A DNA stretch of 64,000 nucleotides from an uncultured Dorea sp. (GCA_910584575.1 CAJUBG010000009.1:1-64000), one strand, 5' to 3'. Shown: positions 25,869-34,943, counted from the first letter of the stretch. The notes: generated by a model not told the origin, from the sequence alone. Numbers and translations are program-made.

Positions 25869-26870
25869 TCAGACAGTCTCATTTAAGCAAATCTTAGACA
25901 GGGGAATCAATTTCTTAAGCTCTCCCATCATCCGTTTTGACATAAAAACTCCTTCCTCCGCACAGACCTCCTCCACCGTCTTAGCGCCAAAGATAAGGCT
26001 TGCAAGGGCGGCAATATTGATAGTCCCTTCCGAATTCTCCGGCTTTCCGTCCATCAGCATCACGCCGGAAAATTCCGTTCCCGTAACCACGACGCACCGG
26101 TTATTTTCCTCCACCATAGGATCCGTCACACAGAAGCACACCCCAATCAGCGACTGAAGCCCCAACGCCATCAGCATCCGCCGGACGTCCACAATCCTGA
26201 CCATAATCTTCGGCTTCTCTCCTTCTTCTTCTTCGGGATAATATCCCCGGCAATCCACGATTTCCCCGTTCTTTCGGTAAATCTTAAGCACTCCGCCGTC
26301 GCTTTCGTATTCCCGAAGCAGCCTTTGGTAGTACGCCTCATCCCGAAGGGCAAATACCTGATATCCTTTTGCCAGATGCCGGTTGGCAGACTCGGAAATC
26401 TCCCGACAGTCCGAAGGCTTTGCATCCGTGATTGTGATACCGTCCTCCTTTACGTCCTCCTTGTGATAGAGCTTTCCCGTCTGTTCATACACCGTCCTGA
26501 AATCAAACGGCAGATAGATACTCTCTGAGGCTGGCATTAAGAAGGTAAACGACTCCCCCGCCCGATACATCTCCCTAAGAGCCTTTTTTAAGAGAGACGC
26601 CATGTATCCCCGTTTGCGGTACTCCTTCTGAGTCGCAACCGCAACAATGTAATTTACGTTCTTTTCATTCCCGTTCACATACAACCGATAAGGATTCAGA
26701 TGAAGCATAGCCCGAAGCTCTCCCTCCTCCTCAACCACATAAATCTGGTTATCCCTGGTTTTCTCCGTATAATAATATTCCACAAAGGTTGGGCTGTCCT
26801 CGTCAAATACTGTCTCATAGAGCCGCCTGCTGTCCTGATGCTCTGAGCTGTCCAATTTTCTTATCTCCAT
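25869..26870 (-). CDS. Eis-like GNAT acetyltransferase
   Basis: A 333-residue protein with an N-terminal GNAT domain: YIVAVATQKEYRKRGYMASLLKKAL is the acetyl-CoA binding motif (near residues 73-97). A second GNAT-like middle part and a C-terminal sterol-carrier-like domain (VVVTGTEFSGVMLMDGKPEN) follow, as in Eis aminoglycoside/protein acetyltransferases. The substrate is unknown. The start is the ATG at 26868-26870 with GGAGG six bases upstream. It lies 18 bases after ispF on the same strand. Confidence 0.82.
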   Translation of the reverse strand: MEIRKLDSSEHQDSRRLYETVFDEDSPTFVEYYYTEKTRDNQIYVVEEEGELRAMLHLNPYRLYVNGNEKNVNYIVAVATQKEYRKRGYMASLLKKALREMYRAGESFTFLMPASESIYLPFDFRTVYEQTGKLYHKEDVKEDGITITDAKPSDCREISESANRHLAKGYQVFALRDEAYYQRLLREYESDGGVLKIYRKNGEIVDCRGYYPEEEEGEKPKIMVRIVDVRRMLMALGLQSLIGVCFCVTDPMVEENNRCVVVTGTEFSGVMLMDGKPENSEGTINIAALASLIFGAKTVEEVCAEEGVFMSKRMMGELKKLIPLSKICLNETV

Positions 26871-26888
26871 TGATTTCCTCCATAACAA

Positions 26889-27437
26889 TTACTTTCCTGC
26901 ACGGGGACACCCGCCGCACCCTGCGCATCTTCCCTCGTCAGGCCCCACCGCATAGCTGCAATTTTCGATGGTCTGAAGACACGCAACCGCCTGGGCCGAG
27001 ATTCCCTCTCCGCTTCCCGTAAAACCTAAGCCCTCCTCTGTGGTCGCCTTGATATTCACCTGGCTGATATTAAGCTTCAGGGTCTCGGCTACATTTGCCC
27101 GCATCTGCTCAATATAAGGCGCCATCTTCGGACGCTGCGCAATGATGGTCGCGTCAATATTCCCAATTACATACAGCTCATCCTCAATCAGCTTTCCCAC
27201 ATGGGCAAGCAGACGGAGGCTGGATATTCCTTTATACTCTGGGTCCGTGTCCGGAAAATGCCTGCCGATATCCCCAAGGGCAGCACCGCCCAGTAAGGCA
27301 TCCATGATGGCATGGAGAAGCACGTCCGCATCTGAATGGCCCAAAAGCCCTTTCTCATATGGAATCTTGACACCGCCCAGTATCAAATCTCTGTCCTCCA
27401 CCAGACGGTGGACGTCGTATCCCATTCCTACTCTCAT
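26889..27437 (-). CDS. ispF: 2-C-methyl-D-erythritol 2,4-cyclodiphosphate synthase with Cys-rich tail
   Basis: A 182-residue MEP-pathway enzyme. Zinc-binding DVHRL (residues 8-12), GHSDADVLLHAIMDALLG, HFPDTDPEYKG and the TTEEGLGFTG motif are all conserved. Typical IspF is about 157 residues; here 25 extra C-terminal residues end in CAGCGGCPRAGK, with four Cys in a short span, which is unusual and might bind metal. The start at 27435-27437 has GGAGAGG upstream; the frame extends 20 codons further without signals. dxs of the same pathway is at 2379-4262. Confidence 0.94.
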   Translation of the reverse strand: MRVGMGYDVHRLVEDRDLILGGVKIPYEKGLLGHSDADVLLHAIMDALLGGAALGDIGRHFPDTDPEYKGISSLRLLAHVGKLIEDELYVIGNIDATIIAQRPKMAPYIEQMRANVAETLKLNISQVNIKATTEEGLGFTGSGEGISAQAVACLQTIENCSYAVGPDEGRCAGCGGCPRAGK

Positions 27438-27533
27438 TGTCCTCTCTCCTTCCTTTGAACTATCTTCTAGTCTACATGATTCTGCCCTAAATTTCAAATA
27501 TTATTATAACTTCGATTATTTCGGATAAATTCA

Positions 27534-27562
27534 TTTACATTTTCGACATAAAATGTTATACT
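27534..27562 (+). promoter_or_regulatory. Promoter of the XRE regulator gene
   Basis: TTTACA (27534-27539), 17-base spacer, TATACT (27557-27562), reading right. The spacer and flank contain the partial repeat TTCGATTATTTCGG ... TTTCGACAT, a possible operator for the encoded regulator. Confidence 0.7.
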
Positions 27563-27582
27563 TTTTATCAGGAGGTGACATC

Positions 27583-28005
27583 ATGAATCTAACTTTTGGC
27601 GCAAAAATCAAAGACGCCCGAAAATCCAAAAATCTCACACAAAGGCAGCTTGCCCAACAGATCGGCGCAAAGCATAATTCCGTCAGCGATTGGGAAAATG
27701 ACAAGAACAGGCCCGACACCGCTACCATCGAATTACTGTGCAAGGCGCTGGATATAACGCCTAATTATCTTCTGGACGCATCCACCGGCGAATACTCGCC
27801 TGCGGAAAAAACAATCATCCAAAAATACCGTTTTATTTCCCAGTATTCTCCGGAGGGCGCGGCCACCGTAGGCTTTATCCTGAATCGGGAATATCAGATT
27901 GCAAAGGAGAAGCAGCAGGCAATTCCTATGCCTTCCCTGCCTGAAGAAGATCTGGCCGCAATCGAGCGCGCCCTGCAAAAATTTGACATCAAGAAAGCAA
28001 GGTAA
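27583..28005 (+). CDS. XRE-family transcriptional regulator
   Basis: A 140-residue repressor-like protein. The N-terminal helix-turn-helix LTFGAKIKDARKSKNLTQRQ, then LAQQIGAKHNSVSDWENDKN, is a typical Cro/cI fold; the C-terminal 70 residues are helical and unassigned. The start at 27583 has AGGAGGTG five bases upstream; the frame opens ten codons earlier without signals. It is followed after nine bases by an ImmA-like gene, so the pair resembles ImmR/ImmA modules of mobile elements, although no phage or ICE genes are next to it. Confidence 0.85.
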   Translation: MNLTFGAKIKDARKSKNLTQRQLAQQIGAKHNSVSDWENDKNRPDTATIELLCKALDITPNYLLDASTGEYSPAEKTIIQKYRFISQYSPEGAATVGFILNREYQIAKEKQQAIPMPSLPEEDLAAIERALQKFDIKKAR

Positions 28006-28014
28006 CATATATCA

Positions 28015-28635
28015 ATGCGTTTTTTCAAAAGAGAAAAGATATCAAATGAAGAACGCAGATACATTATATTTGCGGCTTATGACGCTCTGCTGGAATTTAA
28101 CGAACACAGCCTTCCCGTCCTTTCCGACGAATTCTGCCGGATTGTGAATTCATCTATCTTCATATTTCCCATGCAGTTTGTAGCAAAAAAGGAGGGGCTT
28201 ACGGAAAACTATTTTTCCAACGCAGGAAGCGGCATGGCTCTGTATGTTGCTTCCACCGGACATTATATTATCCTGTACGACGAGAAGCTTTCCCCGTCGG
28301 ACATTCGCTGGACCATCGCCAGGCTCATTTACCTGGTTAAGTCCGGCAGACTTAAGGAAACCCCTAATGTGTTTCATTTCTCAGATGATTGCGCCTGTTC
28401 GGACAAATGCAACGAGTTCGCTTACCATTTCACCTGTCCTGAGCCAATCCTCAAAGAATGTAATATCAGCAGCGCGTCTGATATCATCAAATACTGTGAG
28501 ATTCCTTTTTCTTTTGCAAATATAAAAAGCAGGTTACTGAAATCGTCAAAGAGTATCCCTTCAGAGCCCACGCTCGAAGATGCTCTAAAGACCAATTTCA
28601 GCTCATACATAGACGAAAAAAACTTCTCAATGTAA
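28015..28635 (+). CDS. Degenerate ImmA/IrrE-like protein
   Basis: A 206-residue protein placed after an XRE gene like ImmA metalloproteases. The layout fits: a segment ALYVASTGHYIILYDEKLS, then DIRWTIARLIYLVKSGR where ImmA has FTLAHELGHLxLH, then CNEFAYHFTCPEPIL where ImmA has ANxFAxxLLMP. The zinc motif HExxH is absent (it reads RLIYL), so it is unlikely to be an active protease and may act as a binding partner of the regulator. The family assignment rests on context and weak pattern matching, so it is tentative. Confidence 0.6.
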   Translation: MRFFKREKISNEERRYIIFAAYDALLEFNEHSLPVLSDEFCRIVNSSIFIFPMQFVAKKEGLTENYFSNAGSGMALYVASTGHYIILYDEKLSPSDIRWTIARLIYLVKSGRLKETPNVFHFSDDCACSDKCNEFAYHFTCPEPILKECNISSASDIIKYCEIPFSFANIKSRLLKSSKSIPSEPTLEDALKTNFSSYIDEKNFSM

Positions 28636-28691
28636 GGTGCGGAAAATATTTTTCAGATGAGGAGGAAAAGAAAAAGGTAGATTTTAAGAAG

Positions 28692-28734
28692 AAAAAACTG
28701 CCGGAAAATGTGGTTCTTCACATCCTCCGGCAGT
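28692..28734 (-). terminator. Terminator of the capsule operon
   Basis: On the minus strand CTGCCGGA (28726-28733) pairs with TCCGGCAG (28698-28705), with an inner ATGTG/CACAT helix, followed by six T (28692-28697). It lies just after the last open frame on the minus strand. Confidence 0.85.
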
Positions 28735-28737
28735 AAG

Positions 28738-28979
28738 TTAGTCGTCGATACCTTCAAAAATATCTGCTAAGGTCATCTTGATATGGGGAAATGCTCTCAG
28801 GGAAATCTCTGTCAGCGCATTGTAATCTTCATCTTCTTTGTCGTCCTGTAACATATAGCTCTGCTTCAGGACATTTCTGGCGTCAAAAATATGCAAAAAG
28901 ATTATATAATATGTATTTCATCTCCAAGAGCATCGCTTATGAAATCATCGTAGCCAGCATAAACTGGTTCGTGTTCCAT
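28738..28979 (-). pseudogene. Broken small hypothetical gene at the end of the capsule operon
   Basis: A first piece starts at the ATG at 28977-28979, overlapping the acetyltransferase stop as TAATG, and reads MEHEPVYAGYDDFISDALGD before a stop at 28902-28904. A second piece in another frame reads DARNVLKQSYMLQDDKEDED and continues to a stop at 28738-28740 (ending ADIFEGIDD). Together they look like one acidic protein of about 75-80 residues interrupted by a frameshift. The family is not recognised. It lies between the capsule genes and the terminator and could mark a junction where the cluster was inserted. Confidence 0.55.
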
Positions 28980-29635
28980 TAAATATTTAATAGTTTTCTC
29001 TCTATTTTTACCCCCCCCCAATGAATAATCTTCTGCCATGAGCAAGGTATACGGTCATTTTCATGATATACATAAAAAAGAGGGAAAAAATCTCTGAATA
29101 TATCTTTGGGAGGAATTTTGCCTGTACTTTTAACATATTCCTTCGCCAGTATTTTTGCCTCCGAAACATATTCTTTTTTTCTTTTCTCGTAGAATTCTTC
29201 ATAAGTCATAATGATCTTTGCAGGATTTCCCGCCGCAACCGAATTATTCGGAATATCATGACTGACGATGCTTCCCGCCCCAATAATAACGTTATCCCCA
29301 ATAGTTACGCCTTTCAAAATAATACTTTTTTCTCCGATAAAAACATTATTCCCGATATGTACAGGGGCGTTTGAACCGACGATATCTCCTTTTTCTGCCT
29401 TAAATGTACTCCACGCAAAGTCATGGCACAGAATACTTACCTGGTCTGTTATCTCAACGTGATTACCGATTGTAATCAAAAATGGCTGCGTCGTATCAAT
29501 CTTAATAGTTCTGGGCGCATGGAACGTACAATAAGCGCCAATCTGTACTCCTTTACGCCTATAGTATCGTATCAAATCCTCTGAACTTGCCCTCTCTCTA
29601 TAAATAATTCTTTTTACAAATTGTTTTACTCTCAT
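28979..29635 (-). CDS. Hexapeptide-repeat acetyltransferase with poly-G tract (capsule)
   Basis: A 218-residue WbbJ/maltose-acetyltransferase-like enzyme of left-handed beta-helix repeats (ITIGNHVEITDQVSILCHD, APVHIGNNVFIGEKSIILKG, GVTIGDNVIIGAGSIVSHDI), which probably O-acetylates a capsule sugar. Near the C-terminus a run of nine G in the coding strand (29011-29019) encodes Trp-Gly-Gly-Val. Loss of one G would end the protein nine residues early; gain of one would read into the sequence of the next small open frame. It is the last intact gene of the polysaccharide operon. Confidence 0.85.
   Translation of the reverse strand: MRVKQFVKRIIYRERASSEDLIRYYRRKGVQIGAYCTFHAPRTIKIDTTQPFLITIGNHVEITDQVSILCHDFAWSTFKAEKGDIVGSNAPVHIGNNVFIGEKSIILKGVTIGDNVIIGAGSIVSHDIPNNSVAAGNPAKIIMTYEEFYEKRKKEYVSEAKILAKEYVKSTGKIPPKDIFRDFFPLFYVYHENDRIPCSWQKIIHWGGVKIERKLLNI
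29011..29019 (-). repeat. Poly-G tract (G9) in acetyltransferase gene
   Basis: Nine consecutive C on the plus strand, within the coding sequence of the acetyltransferase at 28979-29635. Runs this long are rare in this window, and the only three found are in the three capsule acetyltransferase genes. Confidence 0.9.
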
Positions 29636-29636
29636 A

Positions 29637-31148
29637 TCAATTTTTACCTTTCAAAAAATGTTTTAATAATTCTCTAAATTCCTCATTTCTACAATTAAAA
29701 AGACAACAGACAACGCCGGAGACAACAAATACAGCCGTTGCTGATATGACAAAGCTGATTATGGTTCTGGCATACATATAGTGAAACAGTATATATGAAG
29801 CAAAAATTGAAACTATAGTCCATATCAAATTTCTGAAATACATCCGGATATATTCTGTAATTTTTTTGTCAAAGGAATATCTATATACGATATAGGCGTC
29901 AAACCAGAAGGTTGTTAAAATATGACTTATGGCTGTTCCCATAAAAACGCCTGCTATTCCAAGATTTCGAGCTAACATAACGGACACAGTTAAATTAATG
30001 GCCGCCTCAACCCACGGCTTAATTTTAAAATGCCTGAATAACCCGTCTGCATAGATATAAGCCTCTAATGGCTGCCTGATTCCCAATAAATAAAAATTGA
30101 GTACAATCAAAATAGTAATAGAAAAATCTAACAGATATTCTCTCCCAAGCCATAATTCAATAAAAGGATTCAGCAATGCCACCAGACAACTGCACATGAC
30201 TCCATATAAGCAAGAATAACCGCACCTTATCTTTTGAAATACAGAATATTTTTGAACATAATTATGAGACGTACATAAATTCCCAATACTCGCTACCACA
30301 GAATTTTCAATCACAAAGGTTGTGCTTAAAAGGACGGAAATAATCATACTGTAATTTCCGTAAATGCCGACCAATACAGTGCCAAGAAATACAGAAATCA
30401 CTAGATTATCCGTCGATGTTATAACCGTTTGTCCGACCTTTATAGACAGCATATTCACAGCATTTGACATAATTCCTTTTATATCATCTCTTGATAATGG
30501 CTCGACTTTCATATTTATCAGCTTGAACCTTTTCTTTGCCTTCATTCTAATCATATAATTACTAAGTATGGCGCATATAATTTGTATGGACATATATGCA
30601 GTATAGCTATGTGTAAGCGCCAATGCCAGAATCTCACCACCTGTTTGAATGTAAGAAAAAAGCAGCGTATTTGCAGAATTAATTCTCTCTAGCTGATGTG
30701 CGCTGAATAATGACCTATAATGTGCAAAAAAATAGCTGGAGGACGAGTAAACAATATGTAATATAAAAATCAGCGTTATATGCCTGATATCTTGAATATC
30801 AGACAAAATGCAGTCCAAAAACGGAATGATGCATATTCCTGCGGCTATAATCAATCCGCCGATTCCATAGTAAAATTTGCGGTAAAAATCCAGCAGTTGT
30901 TTGATTTTGTATGTATCCCCGACAGAAACGGGTTTGTACATGTCATAGGCAATGGCTGTTCCAATACCAAGCTCTGCCAACGACAATATGCTAAAAATAT
31001 TATTAAAGACACTGCCAATCCCAAGATACTTGACACCTAACGAACGTACAAAAACCGTTCTTACAGCAAAACGCAATATGATATTACTAAGCTGAAGTAA
31101 GACGCCATATTTCATATTTTTAATACTGTTCTCGGTTCTACTACTCAT
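29637..31148 (-). CDS. Wzx-type polysaccharide flippase
   Basis: A 503-residue protein with about 12-14 hydrophobic segments, of the MATE/MOP superfamily polysaccharide exporters. The N-terminus SIKNMKYGVLLQLSNIILRF followed by GVKYLGIGSVFNNIFSILSL is typical of capsule Wzx proteins. It would move lipid-linked repeat units across the membrane. It overlaps the Wzy-like gene by 8 bases and is followed after one base by the acetyltransferase gene. A+T-rich composition agrees with the whole cluster. Confidence 0.88.
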   Translation of the reverse strand: MSSRTENSIKNMKYGVLLQLSNIILRFAVRTVFVRSLGVKYLGIGSVFNNIFSILSLAELGIGTAIAYDMYKPVSVGDTYKIKQLLDFYRKFYYGIGGLIIAAGICIIPFLDCILSDIQDIRHITLIFILHIVYSSSSYFFAHYRSLFSAHQLERINSANTLLFSYIQTGGEILALALTHSYTAYMSIQIICAILSNYMIRMKAKKRFKLINMKVEPLSRDDIKGIMSNAVNMLSIKVGQTVITSTDNLVISVFLGTVLVGIYGNYSMIISVLLSTTFVIENSVVASIGNLCTSHNYVQKYSVFQKIRCGYSCLYGVMCSCLVALLNPFIELWLGREYLLDFSITILIVLNFYLLGIRQPLEAYIYADGLFRHFKIKPWVEAAINLTVSVMLARNLGIAGVFMGTAISHILTTFWFDAYIVYRYSFDKKITEYIRMYFRNLIWTIVSIFASYILFHYMYARTIISFVISATAVFVVSGVVCCLFNCRNEEFRELLKHFLKGKN

Positions 31149-32310
31149 AGAAATATAACCCTCTCAATACAGGAACTACCATTTGTTCATAATCTGTATT
31201 ATAATGGAATTCAAAAATCCGCCATACGATTACCGTTATAATGACTCCGCCTAAGAGAATCGCCTTCTGTATGCCTTTGCCTCTCATATATTTAAAATTT
31301 GAAAAAATGCACAGGTATTGCAGAATTGCTATATTTCTAATAAGACGGTACATATGGGTGATCATCATATTCATCGGGATAATTAAAAAAGAAATAATAT
31401 CAATAAATAAAACCAGATTCACAAAGTCGCTACTATTTCGGAACGTTTCAAATTGATTTATATCCAAATTTCTTTTGTAGTAAGCATATTTCTTTTTATT
31501 ATTTTTATGAATCAGATAGATACAGAAAGTGTATACAATCAAAAACATCAAAAAAACAATCCATGATCTCACCGTAGCGCTACTGGAATAATTGGAAAGC
31601 CTTGAATCTGATGCAGAAGACATCACTGTACTGATAATAGGGACATAATTATTATTCAGATATGTAACTCCAATGAATAATACTTCAAGACCAATCAGCA
31701 ATTTTGAGATTGTTTTTTTATCCTTTATAAATAAAATCAAATAAACAAAAGCTACCCAATACGCACTATGAATCTCCGCCGCAATTACCAATGCGATCAC
31801 AAATTTAATGATATTTTTTCCATTTTCCTTGTCTATCACATATTTGAGAGAAATCATAAAAATGCACATAGCAATAAAATTTTGTAGCTGCATGGCGTCT
31901 ACATAAAGAAAATATGAAAGATAAACCAGTAAAACCCATCCATAATTGCAGCAATACTTCTTTATTATTGAATTGTATACCAAAATAAACAAGCCCAAAA
32001 CAATAATAAGCCTAAATACAAAAAAGTCTAATCTTAACTTATTTCCAACCAGACACATCAAGCCCCAGATCCATTCATTGAAAATTTCTGGTATCCCTAA
32101 TACCTGTAACGATATGACAGAGTCATAATACTTTTTATCATAAAAAACATCAATACCATGAGAAACATAAAAGAGAATTACAATACATATGACTGCAATG
32201 AGCGAAGCATATTTGGCGTATTTCTTCTGTCTGGTGATATCAAGAATTCCTGAAATCACACTTGAAACTAATCCAATAATTAACACTGGTGTGTATGTAT
32301 AAAATGTCAA
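31141..32310 (-). CDS. EpsG/Wzy-like polysaccharide polymerase
   Basis: A 389-residue membrane protein with about ten hydrophobic segments and few conserved motifs, as expected for an EpsG-family Wzy polymerase (YYDSVISLQVLGIPEIFNEW, and a periplasmic loop between membrane segments). The start is best placed at a TTG at 32308-32310, which has AAGGAGAGG six bases upstream; the first ATG, at 32361, overlaps the preceding gene and lacks a ribosome site. Together with the flippase and the phosphoglycosyl transferase it makes this a Wzx/Wzy-dependent pathway. Confidence 0.8.
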   Translation of the reverse strand: MTFYTYTPVLIIGLVSSVISGILDITRQKKYAKYASLIAVICIVILFYVSHGIDVFYDKKYYDSVISLQVLGIPEIFNEWIWGLMCLVGNKLRLDFFVFRLIIVLGLFILVYNSIIKKYCCNYGWVLLVYLSYFLYVDAMQLQNFIAMCIFMISLKYVIDKENGKNIIKFVIALVIAAEIHSAYWVAFVYLILFIKDKKTISKLLIGLEVLFIGVTYLNNNYVPIISTVMSSASDSRLSNYSSSATVRSWIVFLMFLIVYTFCIYLIHKNNKKKYAYYKRNLDINQFETFRNSSDFVNLVLFIDIISFLIIPMNMMITHMYRLIRNIAILQYLCIFSNFKYMRGKGIQKAILLGGVIITVIVWRIFEFHYNTDYEQMVVPVLRGLYFYE

Positions 32311-32323
32311 AAAAACCTCTCCT

Positions 32324-33226
32324 TCAATTTTCAAATCTTCGTATCCAATTTGAAAATTCATAATAATCTATCGTATCTTTAGCCACCTCCTCATAAGGCT
32401 GTGTCATAAATTCGGAAAGTCCTTCTATATTATCATTCAATATAAAAATATTAGACGGCAAATAAAAATCATAATTTGCAATATCTTGGTTTGTAGTAAT
32501 TAATTTCTTTGAAAAAAATAAAGCCTCTAACACCCGAAGGGTCAATCCTTGCTGTCCCTGGATACCTACATCCAGGATTGCTTTGGATTTTGCAAGAATT
32601 TTTAGTGCTTTCTCATAGGCGATACCCTTTTTATAGCTGAGCTTCGTCTGTACTGTGCGTCCATCTTCTGTCACATGAAAAAAGCAACGGAATCCTTGTT
32701 CTTCTAATCTATCCTTCAGCGCTTCAAGCAGTTTGCCCCTTCCCTTATCAGCGCCTAAAAAGAATACGTCTATGGTCTCTTTCTCTATTGGAAGATGAAT
32801 ATTCCTGTTATAAAACTGTGTATTATATTTTATCCCATATCTGTCGCAATCCCTTTGATCAAAACTCCACAATTCACAATCTTTGCATATGGGGTCATCT
32901 GGATATACTCTTGTACTTTCTACTGTATTCCAATACCAGAGAATGATTCTGGATTTTGGATAGCGTTTCTTGATAAATGCAATCGTATCTTTTTTGCTCT
33001 GTAATATTTCTATGATTATGGTATCAAATTCTTTCTTGTACCAACTGCTCAGTGAAATTGCTTTATAAAACGGGAATTTATTTTGAAACCATATTCTTTG
33101 AATCGCTTTCTTAATATTTGAACCATTTTTAAATATTGTATCTACCTGATAATTTTCCGGCAATTCTCCCTGATAATACATCTGATCTTTTTCACTGTTA
33201 TGCAAAAATAATATTTTTTCGCTCAT
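32324..33226 (-). CDS. Putative glycosyltransferase (CgeB-like)
   Basis: A 300-residue protein resembling the CgeB-like/GT4-related group: FFLGADKGRGKLLEALKDRL, a nucleotide-sugar binding region, and the C-terminal segment GLTLRVLEALFFSKKLITTN typical of GT-B glycosyltransferases of this type. The acceptor and donor sugars are unknown. It lies three bases after the glycosyltransferase at 33229 on the same strand. Confidence is limited because the catalytic motif is weakly conserved. Confidence 0.65.
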   Translation of the reverse strand: MSEKILFLHNSEKDQMYYQGELPENYQVDTIFKNGSNIKKAIQRIWFQNKFPFYKAISLSSWYKKEFDTIIIEILQSKKDTIAFIKKRYPKSRIILWYWNTVESTRVYPDDPICKDCELWSFDQRDCDRYGIKYNTQFYNRNIHLPIEKETIDVFFLGADKGRGKLLEALKDRLEEQGFRCFFHVTEDGRTVQTKLSYKKGIAYEKALKILAKSKAILDVGIQGQQGLTLRVLEALFFSKKLITTNQDIANYDFYLPSNIFILNDNIEGLSEFMTQPYEEVAKDTIDYYEFSNWIRRFEN

Positions 33227-33228
33227 AT

Positions 33229-34404
33229 TTATTGTTCCTCAGACGCTTTCGTAAAATTATCTTTTATAAAATTCTCCCAAAACTCCTTTCTTCTCCGGCT
33301 TGCTTCATCCTCCGTAAAATAAAACGCTTTTCGGAAGCCAAATTCTGCATTTCTAAGCATAGTTCCTCTATCGAGACTTTTTAAGACTCTCATAATCCCC
33401 TGAACGTCCTTTGGCTCAAAGACCATTTCCCTCTCAAGCAGTTCTGGTATGCCGTCAACATTTGAACCCGCGCAGGGCAGGGCAATACTCATGGCTTCTA
33501 TCAGCGCTCTGGGTAATCCTTCCGTCAAGGAGGGCTGTATGTAGACATCCATGTCCTTTAGATATTCAAACACCTTCTCGTGATTTACAGTACCGGCAAA
33601 CACCAACTGAGCTTCTACCCCCAGCCGCTTTGCCAAATCTATCAGTTTTTCAGGATTCCCTCCGCCAACCAGATGATATTCAAAAATATAATTTTCTTTC
33701 TTTAATTCTGCTATTGCCTGGATTACATACATCTGCCCTTTCATAGCTTTATCTACAGGTCCTAAAGTGACAAGTTTTAACCTTTCGTCCGGCCTGTAAT
33801 TTTTGATTTTGTTGATTCTATTCTCTAAATTTACAGGATGATAATCCAGGATTTCCACATCGGAAATCCCAACAGAATAGCCATTGGTAGGGTATTGCTT
33901 CTGTAATGTCTTTTCTGTAACATAGCAGACATACTTTGCCTTACGAATCTCCCGTTTTACCATTTTTTCAATATAAGGGGCTGCTATTTTCCCTATACGG
34001 GAATGAAAAAAAAGATTTTGATAAGCAGGTCCTACCACTTCACATACATAGGGTTTATGCAATTTCCTGGCGTATTTTGCCGCGATAACTCCGCTTAACC
34101 CCATTCTCGCAATCACATAATCCGACTCCCTGACAACCTTCTTTATCGTTTTTTCAAGCAACGGACGTTTCAACAAATAAAAATCAATAGATGCATCTAT
34201 TTTGGCGCACTGATAAGATATATCCTTATCTTCTGCATATGTAAGCCCGTCTACATGGTCAACACACTTCTCTCTTAAACACATCACCAACTGATCACAA
34301 TAAGGAAAATATAGTTTGCGTAATGTACTCGGCGTAAGATTTACTGTATAGTATTTTCCTTTGTATTTATATGCTCTGCTTGAAAAAACAAATGAAGCTC
34401 TCAT
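33229..34404 (-). CDS. Glycosyltransferase family 4
   Basis: A 391-residue GT-B fold enzyme. The C-terminal GT4 motif reads VYIQPSLTEGLPRALIEAMS (about residues 283-302), with the EX7E glutamates of the family in TEGLPRALIE. LKLVTLGPVDKAMKGQMYVI forms the start of the C-terminal Rossmann domain. It uses a nucleotide sugar to extend the lipid-linked repeat. The ribosome site GGAGAG precedes the ATG by six bases. Confidence 0.88.
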   Translation of the reverse strand: MRASFVFSSRAYKYKGKYYTVNLTPSTLRKLYFPYCDQLVMCLREKCVDHVDGLTYAEDKDISYQCAKIDASIDFYLLKRPLLEKTIKKVVRESDYVIARMGLSGVIAAKYARKLHKPYVCEVVGPAYQNLFFHSRIGKIAAPYIEKMVKREIRKAKYVCYVTEKTLQKQYPTNGYSVGISDVEILDYHPVNLENRINKIKNYRPDERLKLVTLGPVDKAMKGQMYVIQAIAELKKENYIFEYHLVGGGNPEKLIDLAKRLGVEAQLVFAGTVNHEKVFEYLKDMDVYIQPSLTEGLPRALIEAMSIALPCAGSNVDGIPELLEREMVFEPKDVQGIMRVLKSLDRGTMLRNAEFGFRKAFYFTEDEASRRRKEFWENFIKDNFTKASEEQ

Positions 34405-34427
34405 AAATTACTCTCCTATTTTCGTAC

Positions 34428-34943
34428 TTAATTTGATATATCACCATAAAACTGATTATCCAATTCATAGTCATGGGGTATAATTCGGGGCTTTCCCATG
34501 ACCACCGTACTGTTGTCCGGCACATCCGTACACACAATACAATTCGCCCCGATTCTCACATGATTCCCGATTTTTATTCCACCTATAATCTTTGTGCCGG
34601 CTCCAATATAGCAATCATCTCCAATCACCGGCGCGCCATATGAGGCGGACGTTTTAATGGAATTGCTTCCAATCGTGACCTGTTGAAATATGACGCAGTT
34701 TTTTCCTATTTTTGCATATCTGGAAATAAAGATTCCGTATAATCCATGAGGGAATTCGGGACATGCTTCTAACTCAGTCATTGGTGAAATTCCGCAGCCA
34801 TACTTGTTGTTTAAATTGTGCAGCTTTAATCTGTTAATTAGTTTTACCCCCCCCCCACGGGCATATTTCGCATTCCAATAGCATTTCCAAAAATACTCTT
34901 TACTCTCTCTATAGAAAAAAATTTTTTCAATTATTTTATTCAT
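34428..34943 (-). CDS. Serine acetyltransferase-like O-acetyltransferase with poly-G tract
   Basis: A 171-residue hexapeptide-repeat acetyltransferase (RYAKIGKNCVIFQQVTIGSN, GAPVIGDDCYIGAGTKIIGG, GNHVRIGANCIVCTDVPDNS). In a polysaccharide operon it likely O-acetylates a sugar rather than serine. A run of ten G (34847-34856) encodes Arg-Gly-Gly-Gly-Val near residue 31, before the catalytic repeats, so any change of length not divisible by three would abolish the enzyme. In the sequence as given it is in frame. It overlaps the preceding glycosyltransferase gene by eight bases. Confidence 0.87.
   Translation of the reverse strand: MNKIIEKIFFYRESKEYFWKCYWNAKYARGGGVKLINRLKLHNLNNKYGCGISPMTELEACPEFPHGLYGIFISRYAKIGKNCVIFQQVTIGSNSIKTSASYGAPVIGDDCYIGAGTKIIGGIKIGNHVRIGANCIVCTDVPDNSTVVMGKPRIIPHDYELDNQFYGDISN
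34847..34856 (-). repeat. Poly-G tract (G10) in acetyltransferase gene
   Basis: Ten consecutive C on the plus strand within the acetyltransferase at 34428-34943, about 30 codons after its start. Length is in frame here. Confidence 0.9.
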
